From positions 2,914,001 through 2,978,000 of the forward strand of contig NZ_JAFBCU010000001.1 in assembly GCF_016907875.1 (NCBI RefSeq): 64,000 nt of DNA. The letters run 5' to 3'. This stretch comes from Arthrobacter roseus (GTDB taxonomy: Bacteria; Actinomycetota; Actinomycetes; Actinomycetales; Micrococcaceae). Of this stretch, positions 40,915-50,027 are shown in pieces (the first letter of the stretch is position 1; the number at the start of each line of letters is the position of its first letter). A program made the translations under genes and the position numbers. The notes under the pieces are model-generated. The model was not told the origin of the DNA. It did no database searches and saw only the letters and a program-made list of their open reading frames with translations.

Positions 40915-42820
40915 ATGTATCTGAAGTCTTCCTCTCCAGCTGGTCTCCGGTTTTTGGCCTCGATCAAGCAAGGAAGCAGTCTTAGATCATCCGTCCGCGC
41001 AGCCGGCATCCACCAAGAAGTTGGATACCGCTGGTTGCGTGAAAGCTATCTTCAGTTGCGCCGTCAGGGTTTGAGTACAGCAGAAGCGAGGGCGGCACTT
41101 GGGTTCACCACGTCCAGGCTCCCATCGTGGGAGGCGACAGTCAGCGAGGCCACGGACCGCCACCATCTGCAGGTCAACGTCGCGGACGAGGCCACTTTCT
41201 GGGCCGCGTTTGAAAATGGCGGCAGCCTTGAACTCTCGGCCTCGGCCAGCGGGGTGAGCCGTTCGACCGCGTATCGGTGAGTTCACGTGCGCTTTGACCT
41301 GCTCCGCGGCCAGAAGGTCACCTTGAGGCGCTGCCAAGCACTGCTGCGTCTGACAGACCAGCGCTGCCGCAGTTGCGAACGCGAACGCCTTGCCCGGCTT
41401 GCCAAGGTACGCAACGCGGCAGCGGCAGCCCAGCACGCCGCCGTCATGTCATCGAGCCGCTACGCGGACCAGGTACTGGCCTCAACAATTTCTAAGGCGC
41501 AACAGCACCGCGCTGAACGGGCTGCGAAGTACTGGCAGCTGATGCGCGAGGGCAAAAGCAACGCCGAAGCATGCAGACTTCTCGGTATGCACAGACGAAC
41601 CGGCACGCTGCTGCGGCGCGCCAATAACTACCAGATCCCTTCCCTCCAACCGCCGCCGGTAGCGGCTGGTCGCTACCTCGATGTCCGGGAACGGCTACGG
41701 ATTGCGGACCTCTTGAACTTGGGACATTCTATGCGCCGGGTGGCCCGTGAACTGGGCCGTCAGCCCTCCACCATCAAACGAGAACTGGACCGCCACCGCG
41801 ACGGCGAAGGGCGGTACCTGCCCCGCACGGCCGACCACGATGCCCGGCGGCAACGGGCCCGACCCAAAGCCCACAAACTCGCCGCCAACCCCGGGCTGCG
41901 CGGGCTCGTGCAACGCAAACTCAACCGCTGCTGGTCCCCGGATGAAATCTGCGGATGGATGAAGAGGACCTACCCCGATGACCCGTCATTGCGGCTCTGT
42001 CCCGAAACGATCTACCGGTCGCTGCTGCTGCGCGAGGGCCAAGGCCTGCACAAGCGCTACGCCACCAAGCTGCGCACCGGTCGACGAATCCGTAAGACCC
42101 GTTGGCGCATCCGCACGGGGCAAGGCTCACGGATCCGCAACATGACAATGATTGACCAGCGCCCGGCAGAGGTGGAAACACGGTTGGAAGCTGGCCATTG
42201 GGAAGGGGACTTGGTGCGCCACGAGGCGCTGTTTTACCGGGCGGAGGTGGAAGACCTTCGCCGTTGTGTTGTCGCAGTAGCATAACGAAGCTGGGGGCAG
42301 CCTGAACCGGGAAACGCCGGGGAGGGTGGCAAGCAGCCTGCGACAACGCCGGGACGGGCCAGTACTACCGAATGGTCCGGGTCCGGCAAGCAAGGCAGGA
42401 AGGTGTACGAGAGGAACCAGTGCTAAACGCTCCTCAAGTCTCCCGCCAGCTCAAATTCGGTGGATATGGGCTGGCCTGCGATGCGCACCGTCCCCTCATC
42501 ACGGGGCGGGAACTTGGATGCCGGTTAAGATCGTTGGCATTCGAGGCCACGGTGAAGGCCTGCGGCGTAGCCGTGGCGATATCGCAGGGGCATAGCTGGG
42601 CGCCTAACCTGCCAATCGGTAAACAGTGAACGTGGGAACCGTCGTGCTGTTCCCGCACTTGTTCCTCATCCAGGGGTGCCAGTACGGGTGAGTGTGTTGT
42701 CCGCCGATCGCGGCATGACGGGGCGGAGGGGCCGTAGTAGTCCGAGCGGGGGAAAGCCTCGTACATGGCGAAGGGCCCCAGCGGATAGAAGCAGCAATTA
42801 CTGCAGGAACGGAGGCGCTG

Positions 42821-44257
42821 GTGAATACCGGTGAACCGCTATGGGCTGACCTCGAAGAGGCAACCGCGCGGGTACGTGCGATGCAGACGAAGCTGCACCA
42901 CTGGGCGGTCAATGAATCAGAGCGCCTGTTTGATGATGTGTTCAACCTCGTTTATGACCGGGACTTCCTCACCGTAGCGTGGGGTCGGGTCAAGGGAAAT
43001 AAGGGTGCCCGAACTGCCGGAGTAGACCGGCGTATCCCGGCCCTGATCGGTGCCGGTGCCGAAGTTGTGGAGTTTCTGGGGCAGACACGGGAACAGTTGA
43101 AAACCCGTACGTTTGTCCCGCTGCCCGTGCGGGAACGGTTGATTCCGAAACCGGGCAGTAGCAAGCTGCGCAGGCTTGGCATTCCGACCGCGATGGATCG
43201 GGTCGTGCAGGCCTCCTTGGCGTTGGTGTTGGAACCGATCTTTGAGGCGGATTTCAAGCCGGTTAGTTACGGTTTCCGCCCCAAACGTCGGGCGCAGGAT
43301 GCGATCGCCGAGATACACGCTTTGGGCACCAGCAGCTACCGCTGGGTGTTCGAGGCAGATATTCAGGCGTGTTTTGACGAGCTGAAGCACTCAGCAGTGC
43401 TGGAGCAAGTGCGTCAGCGCGTCACGGACAAACGCGTCCTGTTACTGATCAGCAGATTCCTCAAAGCGGGCGTGATGTCCGCCGACGGGAAGATCAAGCA
43501 ATCCGATACCGGCACCCCGCAGGGCGGCATCATTTCGCCACTGCTGGCCAACATCGCGTTGTCGGTGCTGGACAGGCATTTCTGCGATAAATGGGATGCC
43601 CACCAGACATCACAGCGAAGAGACGCGCACCGCAAACGCGGCGGGGCCACCTACCGGATCATCCGCTATGCGGATGACTTCGTGATTATGGTGGCAGGAA
43701 CCAAAGCCCATGCGGACGCGCTCTGGGACGAGGTCGCGGAGGTCGTAGCCCCGCTGGGGTTGCAGATCTCCGTTGATAAGTCCCGTGTTTGCCATCTCGA
43801 CGAGGGGTTCGACTTCCTGGGTTTCCGCATCCAGCGGCGGCTCAAGAAAGGAACAACTAAGAGTTACGTCTACACCTACCCGTCCAAGAAATCGTTGCTG
43901 ACGATTCTGGGGAAGGTGAGGGCGCTGACACGCAAATCAGAACACCATGGGCTGGCCGACCTGCTGGGCCGTCTCAATGCGGTCCTGCGGGGATGGTGCA
44001 ACTATTTCCGCCATGGAGTGTCCAAAGCGACCTTCGGTTACCTCGATGCCTTTACCTGGCATCGGGTGACCCAATGGATCCGCAAACGACACAAACGTAT
44101 TACCTGGCGGGAAATTTACCGGCGGTTCCTGACCGGAAGGCCTGGCAACCAGCCGGAAGCCGACGGGATCACCATGTTCGATACCGCCACCATACCGGTC
44201 ACCCGGTATCGATGGCGCGGGCACAAAATCCCGTCACCATGGGCCCATACGGGCTAA
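42821..44257 (+). CDS. ltrA: group II intron reverse transcriptase/maturase
   Basis: A 478-residue protein (GTG start with GGAG 8 nt upstream). RT motifs in order: VRERLIPKPGSSKLRRLGIP, FKPVSYGFRPKRRAQDAI, WVFEADIQACFDELKH, GTPQGGIISPLLANIAL, IRYADDFVIMVAGTKAHA (YADD near residue 286), VCHLDEGFDFLGFRIQRR. The maturase X domain is GLADLLGRLNAVLRGWCNYF. No C-terminal HNH endonuclease motif is seen, so mobility would rely on single-stranded or nick-independent target use. It acts with its intron RNA to splice and retrotranspose. Confidence 0.93.
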   Translation: MNTGEPLWADLEEATARVRAMQTKLHHWAVNESERLFDDVFNLVYDRDFLTVAWGRVKGNKGARTAGVDRRIPALIGAGAEVVEFLGQTREQLKTRTFVPLPVRERLIPKPGSSKLRRLGIPTAMDRVVQASLALVLEPIFEADFKPVSYGFRPKRRAQDAIAEIHALGTSSYRWVFEADIQACFDELKHSAVLEQVRQRVTDKRVLLLISRFLKAGVMSADGKIKQSDTGTPQGGIISPLLANIALSVLDRHFCDKWDAHQTSQRRDAHRKRGGATYRIIRYADDFVIMVAGTKAHADALWDEVAEVVAPLGLQISVDKSRVCHLDEGFDFLGFRIQRRLKKGTTKSYVYTYPSKKSLLTILGKVRALTRKSEHHGLADLLGRLNAVLRGWCNYFRHGVSKATFGYLDAFTWHRVTQWIRKRHKRITWREIYRRFLTGRPGNQPEADGITMFDTATIPVTRYRWRGHKIPSPWAHTG

Positions 44258-44272
44258 GAGTGGCTATCCGTG

Positions 44273-44371
44273 GAGCGCCGGATGCGATGAGAGTCGCACG
44301 TCCGGTGCGGAGGGCGGGTCGGAGAAACGAACCGGGAGCAACCCCGCTATCGCGCTCCGGCCCGACCCTAC
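44273..44371 (+). ncRNA. group II intron domains V and VI
   Basis: Domain V is GCGCCGGATGCGATGAGAGT plus CGCACGTCCGGTGC, the usual 34-nt hairpin with catalytic AGC-like triad region and GAGA tetraloop-type bulge. Domain VI follows to the CTAC 3' end at 44371. The sequence is close to the textbook consensus. Confidence 0.85.
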
Positions 44372-44736
44372 GTCGTGGGGGTCGGTTCCGTCTCGGTAAT
44401 GATGACCCTGAGGGAACAGAAAACCCAATATGGAATCATTGTCAACCTGCCCCAGGACCATACCGCAGCAAGCGTCAACGCCGCAGCCATCAGCGCGTTC
44501 GCCAAGCTGCCGCCATCCCTGAAACGCTCACTGACATGGGACCAAGGAGTGGAAATGGCCAGCCACGAGGAACTCACCAAAGCCAGCGGGGTTCCGGTGT
44601 ATTTTTCCGAACGATCCAGCCCATGGCAACGCGGTGCAAACGAGAACTTCAACGGCCTCGCCGCCAGTATTTCCCGAAAGGCACCAACCTCGCCCTCCAC
44701 AGCAACCAGCACGTCTCCCACGTGATGCGAGAACTC

Positions 44737-45401
44737 CTTGGCGTGCCGAATCTCCGTCAGGTCCCGGTTGAGCATGTCGTTACGGGTTATCTACAGACCG
44801 AACCGCTCTCGCTGTCACAGTTTCCACACGGGTGTGACACGCCCGGCCGAATTCCTCGCGATCGTAACCCGTTTTGGGTGCACGGCCCTTGACGGCCAAC
44901 GTCTCCAGCAGCGCCAGAGCCCGCACACCGTATTCCGGCTGGTTCTGAGGGGCCACCGGATCCCCGGCTGCGGCAGCCACGTCGTCCCCATCTACCGGTG
45001 CCGTATCTGCCGGAGTCGGCGTCGGCGTGGGACTAGGTGTGGGAGTGGAGGTGACCGTCTGCATAGGTGTGGGAGACGGCGTCGCTGAGGAGGTCGGCTC
45101 GGCCACCGCCGTCGGAACGGTGTCCTCACCGGCAGGCAGAAGCGCTCCGCCGACCATTAGACCGACCAGGCTGAATCCGACAGTAACGAGAGCCACTTTC
45201 CTCCCTGTCAGCCCCGCCCACGAAGGACGACGGGTGATCAGCGAGTAGAGGCCGGTGAGCAGGGTGAGGATAGCGGCCATCATGATCGCGCCGCCAAGGC
45301 CCCCTAAGATGAGGCCGAGCACCGTGAGAAATAACCCAAAACCGACGGCGATGGGCAGGAGGACCCTGGCTTTCGGGCAGGCCGGAGTGGTGCGTTATTC
45401 A
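44737..45401 (-). pseudogene. N-terminal half of HNH (DUF1524) protein
   Basis: On the minus strand: two membrane helices (LGLILGGLGGAIMMAAILTL, VALVTVGFSLVGLMVGGALL), a PTPTP-rich linker, then ALALLETLAVKGRAPKTGYD and REEFGRA, the start of DUF1524. A region with a stop follows (TAG where the Cys-Asp of CDTRND is expected), then TRNDMLNRDLTEIRHAK, where the IS30 remnant begins. The likely ATG near 45401 is out of frame by one base with the rest. It complements the C-terminal half at 1390-1770 on the same strand; about 100 middle residues are missing from both. Confidence 0.8.
44990..45075 (-). repeat. low-complexity PTPTP/TPSPTP linker
   Basis: A run of alternating Thr/Pro/Ser codons (TSTPTPSPTPTPTPADTA and SATPSPTPMQTV) forms the wall-spanning linker of the HNH protein. 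The repeat is imperfect at the DNA level. Confidence 0.75.
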
Positions 45402-45573
45402 TGAATTCATCCCCAGGTTAGTGTTGCTGCCGAAAGCATACACTGTGGCCCCTAGCATGCCGACCGACGCAAGACCACCCCGTTTTCATTCTCGTGGATA
45501 ACCTGCCTCCAACCCACTACGCGTGGAATACTGAACAGCCAAAGGCACCAAACCGCCCGGAAGGGGTCGGAGT
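45402..45573. other. divergent promoter region
   Basis: About 170 bp between the broken HNH gene (minus) and the APC permease gene (plus). It should hold both promoters; I cannot single out convincing boxes. GGAAGGGGTCGGAGT precedes the permease ATG as its ribosome site. Confidence 0.45.
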
Positions 45574-46980
45574 ATGAGCGAGAACGTCGAAACCGAAGAG
45601 AAAAAGGAGCTCAAACGGGCTATGGGGCCCAAGCTCCTCCTCCTGTTCATCGTCGGCGATATCCTGGGCACAGGCGTTTACGCACTGACCGGCAAGGTCG
45701 CCGGAGAAGTGGGCGGTGCCGCGTGGGCACCCATCCTGCTGGCCTTCGCCGTGGCCACCGTGACCGCTTTCTCCTATCTGGAGCTCGTCACCAAATACCC
45801 ACAGGCTGCAGGCGCTGCTCTCTATACGCACAAAGCGTTCGGCATTCACTTCGTCACGTTCCTCGTGACGTTCGCCGTCCTCAGCTCCGGCATCACCTCA
45901 GCCGCCACTGCTTCAAAGTTCCTCGCCGAGAACTTCATCATCGGCTTCGATCTGGACTGGGGACCCACCGGGGTCACCGCTATTGCTGTCACCTTCATCG
46001 TTGTCCTGGCGCTGATCAACCTCCGCGGCGTCGGCGAGAGCATCAAGTTCAACGTGGTGCTCACGCTCATAGAGCTCACCGGTCTGCTGATCGTTATCGT
46101 CATCGGGTTCTGGGCCATGAGCCAGGGCAACGTGGACTTCAGCAACGTGGTTGTCTTCGAAGCCGAAGCGAACAAGGGCGTCTTCCTGGCCATTACCGCC
46201 GCCACATCGTTGGCGTTCTTCTCCATGGTTGGCTTCGAGGACTCCGTCAACATGGCCGAAGAAACTCACAACCCCGTCAAGATCTTCCCCAAAGTCATGC
46301 TGACCGGCCTGTCCATCACGGCCGTCGTCTACGTGCTGGTGTCCATCACCGCCGTCGCAATCGTCCCTATCGGCCGGCTCTCCGAAAGCGCGACGCCGCT
46401 ACTGGAGGTGGTGCAGGTAGGCGCCCCCGGAATCCCGGTGGACGTGATTTACCCGTTCCTGTCTATCTTCGCCGTCGCCAACACAGCTCTCATCAACATG
46501 CTGATGGCCAGCCGCCTCATCTACGGCATGGCCAAACAAGACGTCCTCCCCCGCTCACTCAGCAAGGTGCTCCCCGGCCGCCGGTCCCCCTGGGCCGCCA
46601 TCATCTTCACAACGGCGATCGCCGCCGCCCTCATCATCACCGTCACCAACTTCATGGGCAGTGAGACCGTGAGCGCGCTCGGCGGGACAACCGCTTTACT
46701 GCTGCTCATTGTCTTCACGGTGGTCAATATTGCCTGCATCGTCCTGCGCCGGAAGCCTATTGACCGCGACCATTTCAAAGCACCGAAAATCCTGCCCTAT
46801 ATTGGCGCCATCACCTGTGCGTTCCTCGTGGGACCGTGGGCGCAGGACCCCATCGAATACCAGATCGCAGGCGTGATGCTGGCCCTGGGCGTCGTCCTCT
46901 GGGCTCTCAACTGGCTCTGGAACCGAAGCGTGCGGGCCAAGAGAACCCGCTTCAGCGATCCCGAAAACCTAGACGCCTGA
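45574..46980 (+). CDS. APC-superfamily amino acid permease
   Basis: A 468-residue transporter with about 12 helices. The N-terminal signature is LLLLFIVGDILGTGVYALTG, followed by FSYLELVTKYPQAAGAALYT, LAFFSMVGFEDSVNMAEETH and a C-terminal helix pair (GVMLALGVVLWALNWLW). The GxGVY and FEDSVNMAEET motifs are those of amino acid/polyamine permeases. A UspA gene follows after 19 bp and is probably co-transcribed. This is the first intact core gene to the right of the island. Confidence 0.9.
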   Translation: MSENVETEEKKELKRAMGPKLLLLFIVGDILGTGVYALTGKVAGEVGGAAWAPILLAFAVATVTAFSYLELVTKYPQAAGAALYTHKAFGIHFVTFLVTFAVLSSGITSAATASKFLAENFIIGFDLDWGPTGVTAIAVTFIVVLALINLRGVGESIKFNVVLTLIELTGLLIVIVIGFWAMSQGNVDFSNVVVFEAEANKGVFLAITAATSLAFFSMVGFEDSVNMAEETHNPVKIFPKVMLTGLSITAVVYVLVSITAVAIVPIGRLSESATPLLEVVQVGAPGIPVDVIYPFLSIFAVANTALINMLMASRLIYGMAKQDVLPRSLSKVLPGRRSPWAAIIFTTAIAAALIITVTNFMGSETVSALGGTTALLLLIVFTVVNIACIVLRRKPIDRDHFKAPKILPYIGAITCAFLVGPWAQDPIEYQIAGVMLALGVVLWALNWLWNRSVRAKRTRFSDPENLDA

Positions 46981-46999
46981 GACTAAGAAGGAGATACCC

Positions 47000-47377
47000 A
47001 TGGGCATAGTTGTAGGATACCGAGCCACCCCCGAGGGCAAAGCAGCCCTGAAATACGCCCTTGAACTCGCCGCGGAGAAGGCCACCCGGCTCATCGTGGT
47101 CAGTGCAAACCGCAAAGGCCCTTCCCCAGCGGACAACCAAGAGCTCCAGGACCTGCTCAACGGCTCCGGGGTGGACCACGAACTGATGGAGATCGTCGGC
47201 GATTATGACCCAGCTGAGGAAATACTCGAAGCCGCCAGTGAACAGAATGCTGAACTAGTGGTCATCGGCATGCGGAGAAGGACTCCTGTGGGCAAACTGT
47301 TCATGGGAAGTACGGCTCAACGCATCCTTCTCGAGGCTGAATGCCCGGTTCTGGCCATCAAGGCCAACCGCCACTGA
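47000..47377 (+). CDS. universal stress protein (UspA family)
   Basis: A 125-residue single-domain Usp (MGIVVGYRATPEGKAALKYA). The ATP-binding type motif is VVIGMRRRTPVGKLFMGSTA (G-X2-12-G-X9-G-S/T pattern). The start has a near-ideal AAGGAG 7 nt upstream. Its position directly behind an APC permease gene is common in actinobacteria and suggests control of, or by, transport. It seems intact. Confidence 0.9.
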   Translation: MGIVVGYRATPEGKAALKYALELAAEKATRLIVVSANRKGPSPADNQELQDLLNGSGVDHELMEIVGDYDPAEEILEAASEQNAELVVIGMRRRTPVGKLFMGSTAQRILLEAECPVLAIKANRH

Positions 47378-47487
47378 GCGACCAATAGCAGAGCCTTTCT
47401 GCCACGAATGGCCTTTCCTGTAAAAGAGGGTATGGTCATGGGCAACGGGCAGATTACCCCCGCCCGCGGAGGGAAAGGAAAATCTCT

Positions 47488-47601
47488 GTGAAAACACCAA
47501 GCAACCCCGCAGCAAAGAAGGCTGCAACCAAGTCACTGAAGGAAAAACGCGCTGAGAAGCGGGCCAAGCACGACGACGAGCCAAAGGCCCACAAGCGCTA
47601 G
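47488..47601 (+). CDS. small basic protein (37 aa)
   Basis: GTG at 47488 starts MKTPSNPAAKKAATKSLKEK, followed by RAEKRAKHDDEPKAHKR, a Lys/Arg/Ala-rich peptide that should be an unstructured or helical nucleic-acid-binding protein. GGAAAGGAAAA lies about 8 nt upstream. Codon use is normal (GCC, AAG). No family name is known to me. Confidence 0.55.
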   Translation: MKTPSNPAAKKAATKSLKEKRAEKRAKHDDEPKAHKR

Positions 47602-47627
47602 GTTCCTGTTCTGCCCTCAGCGGTAGA

Positions 47628-47642
47628 CACCACAATGTGGTG
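47628..47642. terminator. CACCACA-A-TGTGGTG palindrome between convergent genes
   Basis: A perfect 7-bp inverted repeat around one base. It lies between the small basic gene (plus) and purC (minus) and may be part of a terminator or a protein site. No T run is present. Confidence 0.35.
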
Positions 47643-47707
47643 CAGCGACAGGAACGTGGTTCGTCAACCACTTACCTGCAGCTGCGCCACATTTTTGTCC
47701 AAAGGAC

Positions 47708-48616
47708 CTAAGAGAACTTACGCCCGGTGAGCCGCTCATACGCCTCAACGTAGCGCTCGCGGGTGCGGCGCACGACGTCCTCGGGCAACTCAGGAGGCTG
47801 TTCCCCTGAATGCCGATCCCAACCGGACTCAGCAGAGGTGAGCCAATCGCGCAAGTACTGCTTGTCAAAGGAAGGCTGCGGCCGTCCAGGCTCGTAGTCC
47901 TCAACGTCCCAGAACCGCGACGAATCCGGTGTCAGAACCTCATCGCCAAGAATGACAGCACCCGTGGCAGGATCCAGCCCAAATTCCACTTTGGTGTCCC
48001 CGAGAATAATGCCCCGGTCCCGGGCGATTGCCTCGGCCTGCGTGTAGATTTCCAGGGTCAACCGTCGCAGCGTATCGGCGGTCTCCGCCCCGACCCGCTC
48101 AACAACACCGTCGTAGGCAATGTTCTCGTCATGCTCGCCCACCTCGGCCTTCGCTGACGGCGTGAAGATGGCCGGCTCCAACCGGGACCCGTCCACAAGC
48201 CCCTCGGGCAACAGCAGCCCGCACACCGTCCGGGATTCGCGGTATTCCAACAAGCCAGAGCCGGTGAGGTAGCCGCGGGCAATGCACTCCACGGGATACA
48301 TGGCCAAGTGCCGACAGATCATGGCGCGGCCAGCAACAGCCGCCGGAACGCCGTCGGCCACTTCAGAGGCAATGACGTGGTTGGGCACGTCCAACTGTTC
48401 AAACCACCACAGGCTCAACTGGGTCAGGATGGTGCCCTTGTCTGGAATTTCACTGGCCAGTACGTGGTCGTAGGCACTGATCCGGTCGCTGGCCACCACG
48501 AGCACCCGGTCCGCGGCCTCGCCGGGCTCCAGAGGCACATACAGGTCACGGACTTTGCCGGAATAGACGTGCTTCCAGCCGGGCAACTCCGCCGCGACGG
48601 CGTCCAAGCCCTTCAC
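47708..48616 (-). CDS. purC: phosphoribosylaminoimidazole-succinocarboxamide synthase
   Basis: A 302-residue SAICAR synthase (MKGLDAVAAELPGWKHVYSG) with KVRDLYVPLE, ASDRISAYDHVLASEIPDKG, GYLTGSGLLEYRE, LVDGSRLEPAIFTPSAKAEV and DTKVEFGLDPATGAVILGDE, all family landmarks. It makes SAICAR from CAIR, Asp and ATP in purine synthesis. The start overlaps the purD stop by 4 bp. Confidence 0.97.
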   Translation of the reverse strand: MKGLDAVAAELPGWKHVYSGKVRDLYVPLEPGEAADRVLVVASDRISAYDHVLASEIPDKGTILTQLSLWWFEQLDVPNHVIASEVADGVPAAVAGRAMICRHLAMYPVECIARGYLTGSGLLEYRESRTVCGLLLPEGLVDGSRLEPAIFTPSAKAEVGEHDENIAYDGVVERVGAETADTLRRLTLEIYTQAEAIARDRGIILGDTKVEFGLDPATGAVILGDEVLTPDSSRFWDVEDYEPGRPQPSFDKQYLRDWLTSAESGWDRHSGEQPPELPEDVVRRTRERYVEAYERLTGRKFS

Positions 48617-49977
48617 AGCAGTCTGCCTTCGACAGTGGCACCCGTGGGGACTGACGCGTCCAAAGAGACAGGCGCATCCAAAGACACTGACCGTGTGGAG
48701 GCACTCGGCACGTGGACCATCCCTCTGGATGCCTTCAACGCAATATCGATCCGATGCTGTGACCCAGCAAGCTCAATCAGGTTCACGCCCTTGTATGCGA
48801 GCTCACGGGCTTCCTCGAGCCCGTCGCCCAGAGCCACCACAGCAAGCACACGCCCACCAGCGCTGACCACGTGACCCTCATCGTCGAGCGCTGTCCCCGC
48901 ATGCAGCACCTGAACATCCTCAAGTGCTTCAGCGTCATCGAGCCCTGAAATGCGGTTCCCGACTCGCGGTTTGTCCGGATAGTTCTCAGAGGCGACGACG
49001 ACGGCGACGGCGGTCCGATTGCTCCAGTGCAACTGCTCGGCCTCATCAAGTTCGCCCGTGGCCGCAGCCAGCAGCAGCCCGCCCAGCGGTGTGCGCAGCC
49101 GGGCCAAAACGGCCTGAGTCTCCGGATCCCCAAAGCGTGCGTTGAACTCGATGACCCGTAGGCCGCGCGAAGTCATCGCCAGGCCGCAGTACAGGACGCC
49201 GACGAAAGGCGTTCCGCGGCAGGCCATCTCATCAATCGTGGGTTGGGCAACGCGGCTGATGACTTCATCAACGAGGTTCGACGGCGCCCACGGAAGCGGT
49301 GAATAAGCGCCCATGCCGCCGGTGTTGGGGCCGGCGTCGTCGTCCCCTATCCGCTTGAAATCCTGGGCCGGGGCCAGCGGCAGCACGCTACGACCATCTG
49401 AGAGCACAAACAGGGACACCTCCGGGCCGTCGAGGAATTCCTCGATGACCACGGTGCCGCCAGCGGCGAAGCATTCCTGGGCGTGAGCCAGTGCTACAGC
49501 ACGGTCCTCGGTGACCACAACGCCCTTACCTGCGGCGAGGCCGTCGTCCTTGACAACATATGGTGCACCAAAAGTGTCCAGCGCTTCTTCAGCTTCGGCG
49601 CTCGCGGTAGCCACCCGGGCCATCGCCGTCGGCACATTCGCTGCGGCCATGATCTGTTTCGCGAACGCCTTCGAAGCCTCAAGCTGGGCGGCCTCACGCG
49701 ACGGGCCGAAAACGGGAATCCCTGCCTCGCGCAATGCATCGGCCACACCGGCAGCCAGCGGCGCCTCCGGTCCCACAACCACCAGCCCGACGGCGAGCTT
49801 CCGGGCCAGATTAGTCACGGCTTCCGGGTTGGACGCATCCACCGGGTGGACGCTCACATCCGATGCGATTCCTGCGTTACCCGGCGCGGAATGAACCTCG
49901 TCAACGGCGGGATCGCGGAGCAGTGCGCGGATAATTGCGTGTTCGCGGCCGCCTGGGCCGATCACTAGAACCTTCAC
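48613..49977 (-). CDS. purD: phosphoribosylamine-glycine ligase
   Basis: A 454-residue ATP-grasp ligase. It starts MKVLVIGPGGREHAIIRALL (GTG at 49977), with GPEAPLAAGVADALREAG, YVVKDDGLAAGKGVVVTED (ATP-grasp loop), GGMGAYSPLPW and LRVIEFNARFGDPETQAVL. A tail after 415 with VPSASTRSVSLDAPVSLDAS holds a short VSLDA repeat, an odd extension beyond the usual end. It couples phosphoribosylamine and glycine. It is divergent from the molybdopterin oxidoreductase gene and coupled to purC. Confidence 0.96.
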   Translation of the reverse strand: MKVLVIGPGGREHAIIRALLRDPAVDEVHSAPGNAGIASDVSVHPVDASNPEAVTNLARKLAVGLVVVGPEAPLAAGVADALREAGIPVFGPSREAAQLEASKAFAKQIMAAANVPTAMARVATASAEAEEALDTFGAPYVVKDDGLAAGKGVVVTEDRAVALAHAQECFAAGGTVVIEEFLDGPEVSLFVLSDGRSVLPLAPAQDFKRIGDDDAGPNTGGMGAYSPLPWAPSNLVDEVISRVAQPTIDEMACRGTPFVGVLYCGLAMTSRGLRVIEFNARFGDPETQAVLARLRTPLGGLLLAAATGELDEAEQLHWSNRTAVAVVVASENYPDKPRVGNRISGLDDAEALEDVQVLHAGTALDDEGHVVSAGGRVLAVVALGDGLEEARELAYKGVNLIELAGSQHRIDIALKASRGMVHVPSASTRSVSLDAPVSLDASVPTGATVEGRLL

Positions 49978-50027
49978 AAGGCCCAAGCGTACCCTTGGGT
50001 GAACCGGCTCCTGAAGTTGTTAACGCA

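Larger units (their letters stand above)
42214..44371 (+). mobile_element. group II intron inserted in the IS30 transposase gene
   Basis: The intron begins GTGCGCCACGAGG (GUGYG boundary) at 42214 and ends CTAC at 44371, 2158 bp in all. Removing it joins GGG GAC TTG to GTC GTG GGG and restores the transposase reading EGDLVVGVGSVS without loss or gain of a codon. It contains a full reverse transcriptase/maturase gene and a canonical domain V, so it may be mobile and able to splice. Domains I-III would be in 42220-42820. Confidence 0.92.
40915..44736 (+). pseudogene. IS30-family transposase, with TGA, intron, frameshift and truncated end
   Basis: Part one (40915-41280) reads MYLKSSSPAGLRFLASIKQG to SASGVSRSTAYR and stops at TGA where Trp is expected. 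The same frame continues from 41287 (RFDLLRGQKVTLRRCQALLR) through a HTH_38-type domain (SMRRVARELGRQPSTIKREL) to RLEAGHWEGDL at 42213. A group II intron follows. The catalytic core resumes at 44372 (VVGVGSVSVMMTLREQKTQY; LTWDQGVEMASH; SSPWQRGANENFNGL). Near 44660 the frame shifts, since QYFPKGTNLALHSNQHVSHV is in another frame, and homology ends at about 44736, where the HNH fragment begins. Confidence 0.85.

Noticed and set aside
37359-41280. Possible TGA recoding (two genes with in-frame TGA)
   Set aside because: Many neighbouring genes use TGA as a normal stop (for example overlapping ATGA stops), no SECIS-like hairpin was recognised after either TGA, and one of the two genes is a dead transposase.
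43993-44892. Plus-strand 299-codon frame across the intron 3' end
   Set aside because: It spans the ribozyme domains and the shifted IS30 end; only a short piece (QYFPKGTNLALHSNQHVSHV) is real IS30 coding sequence in that frame.
44990-45075. CRISPR-like repetition
   Set aside because: The repeats are imperfect Thr/Pro codon runs of a protein linker, without spacers of constant length.
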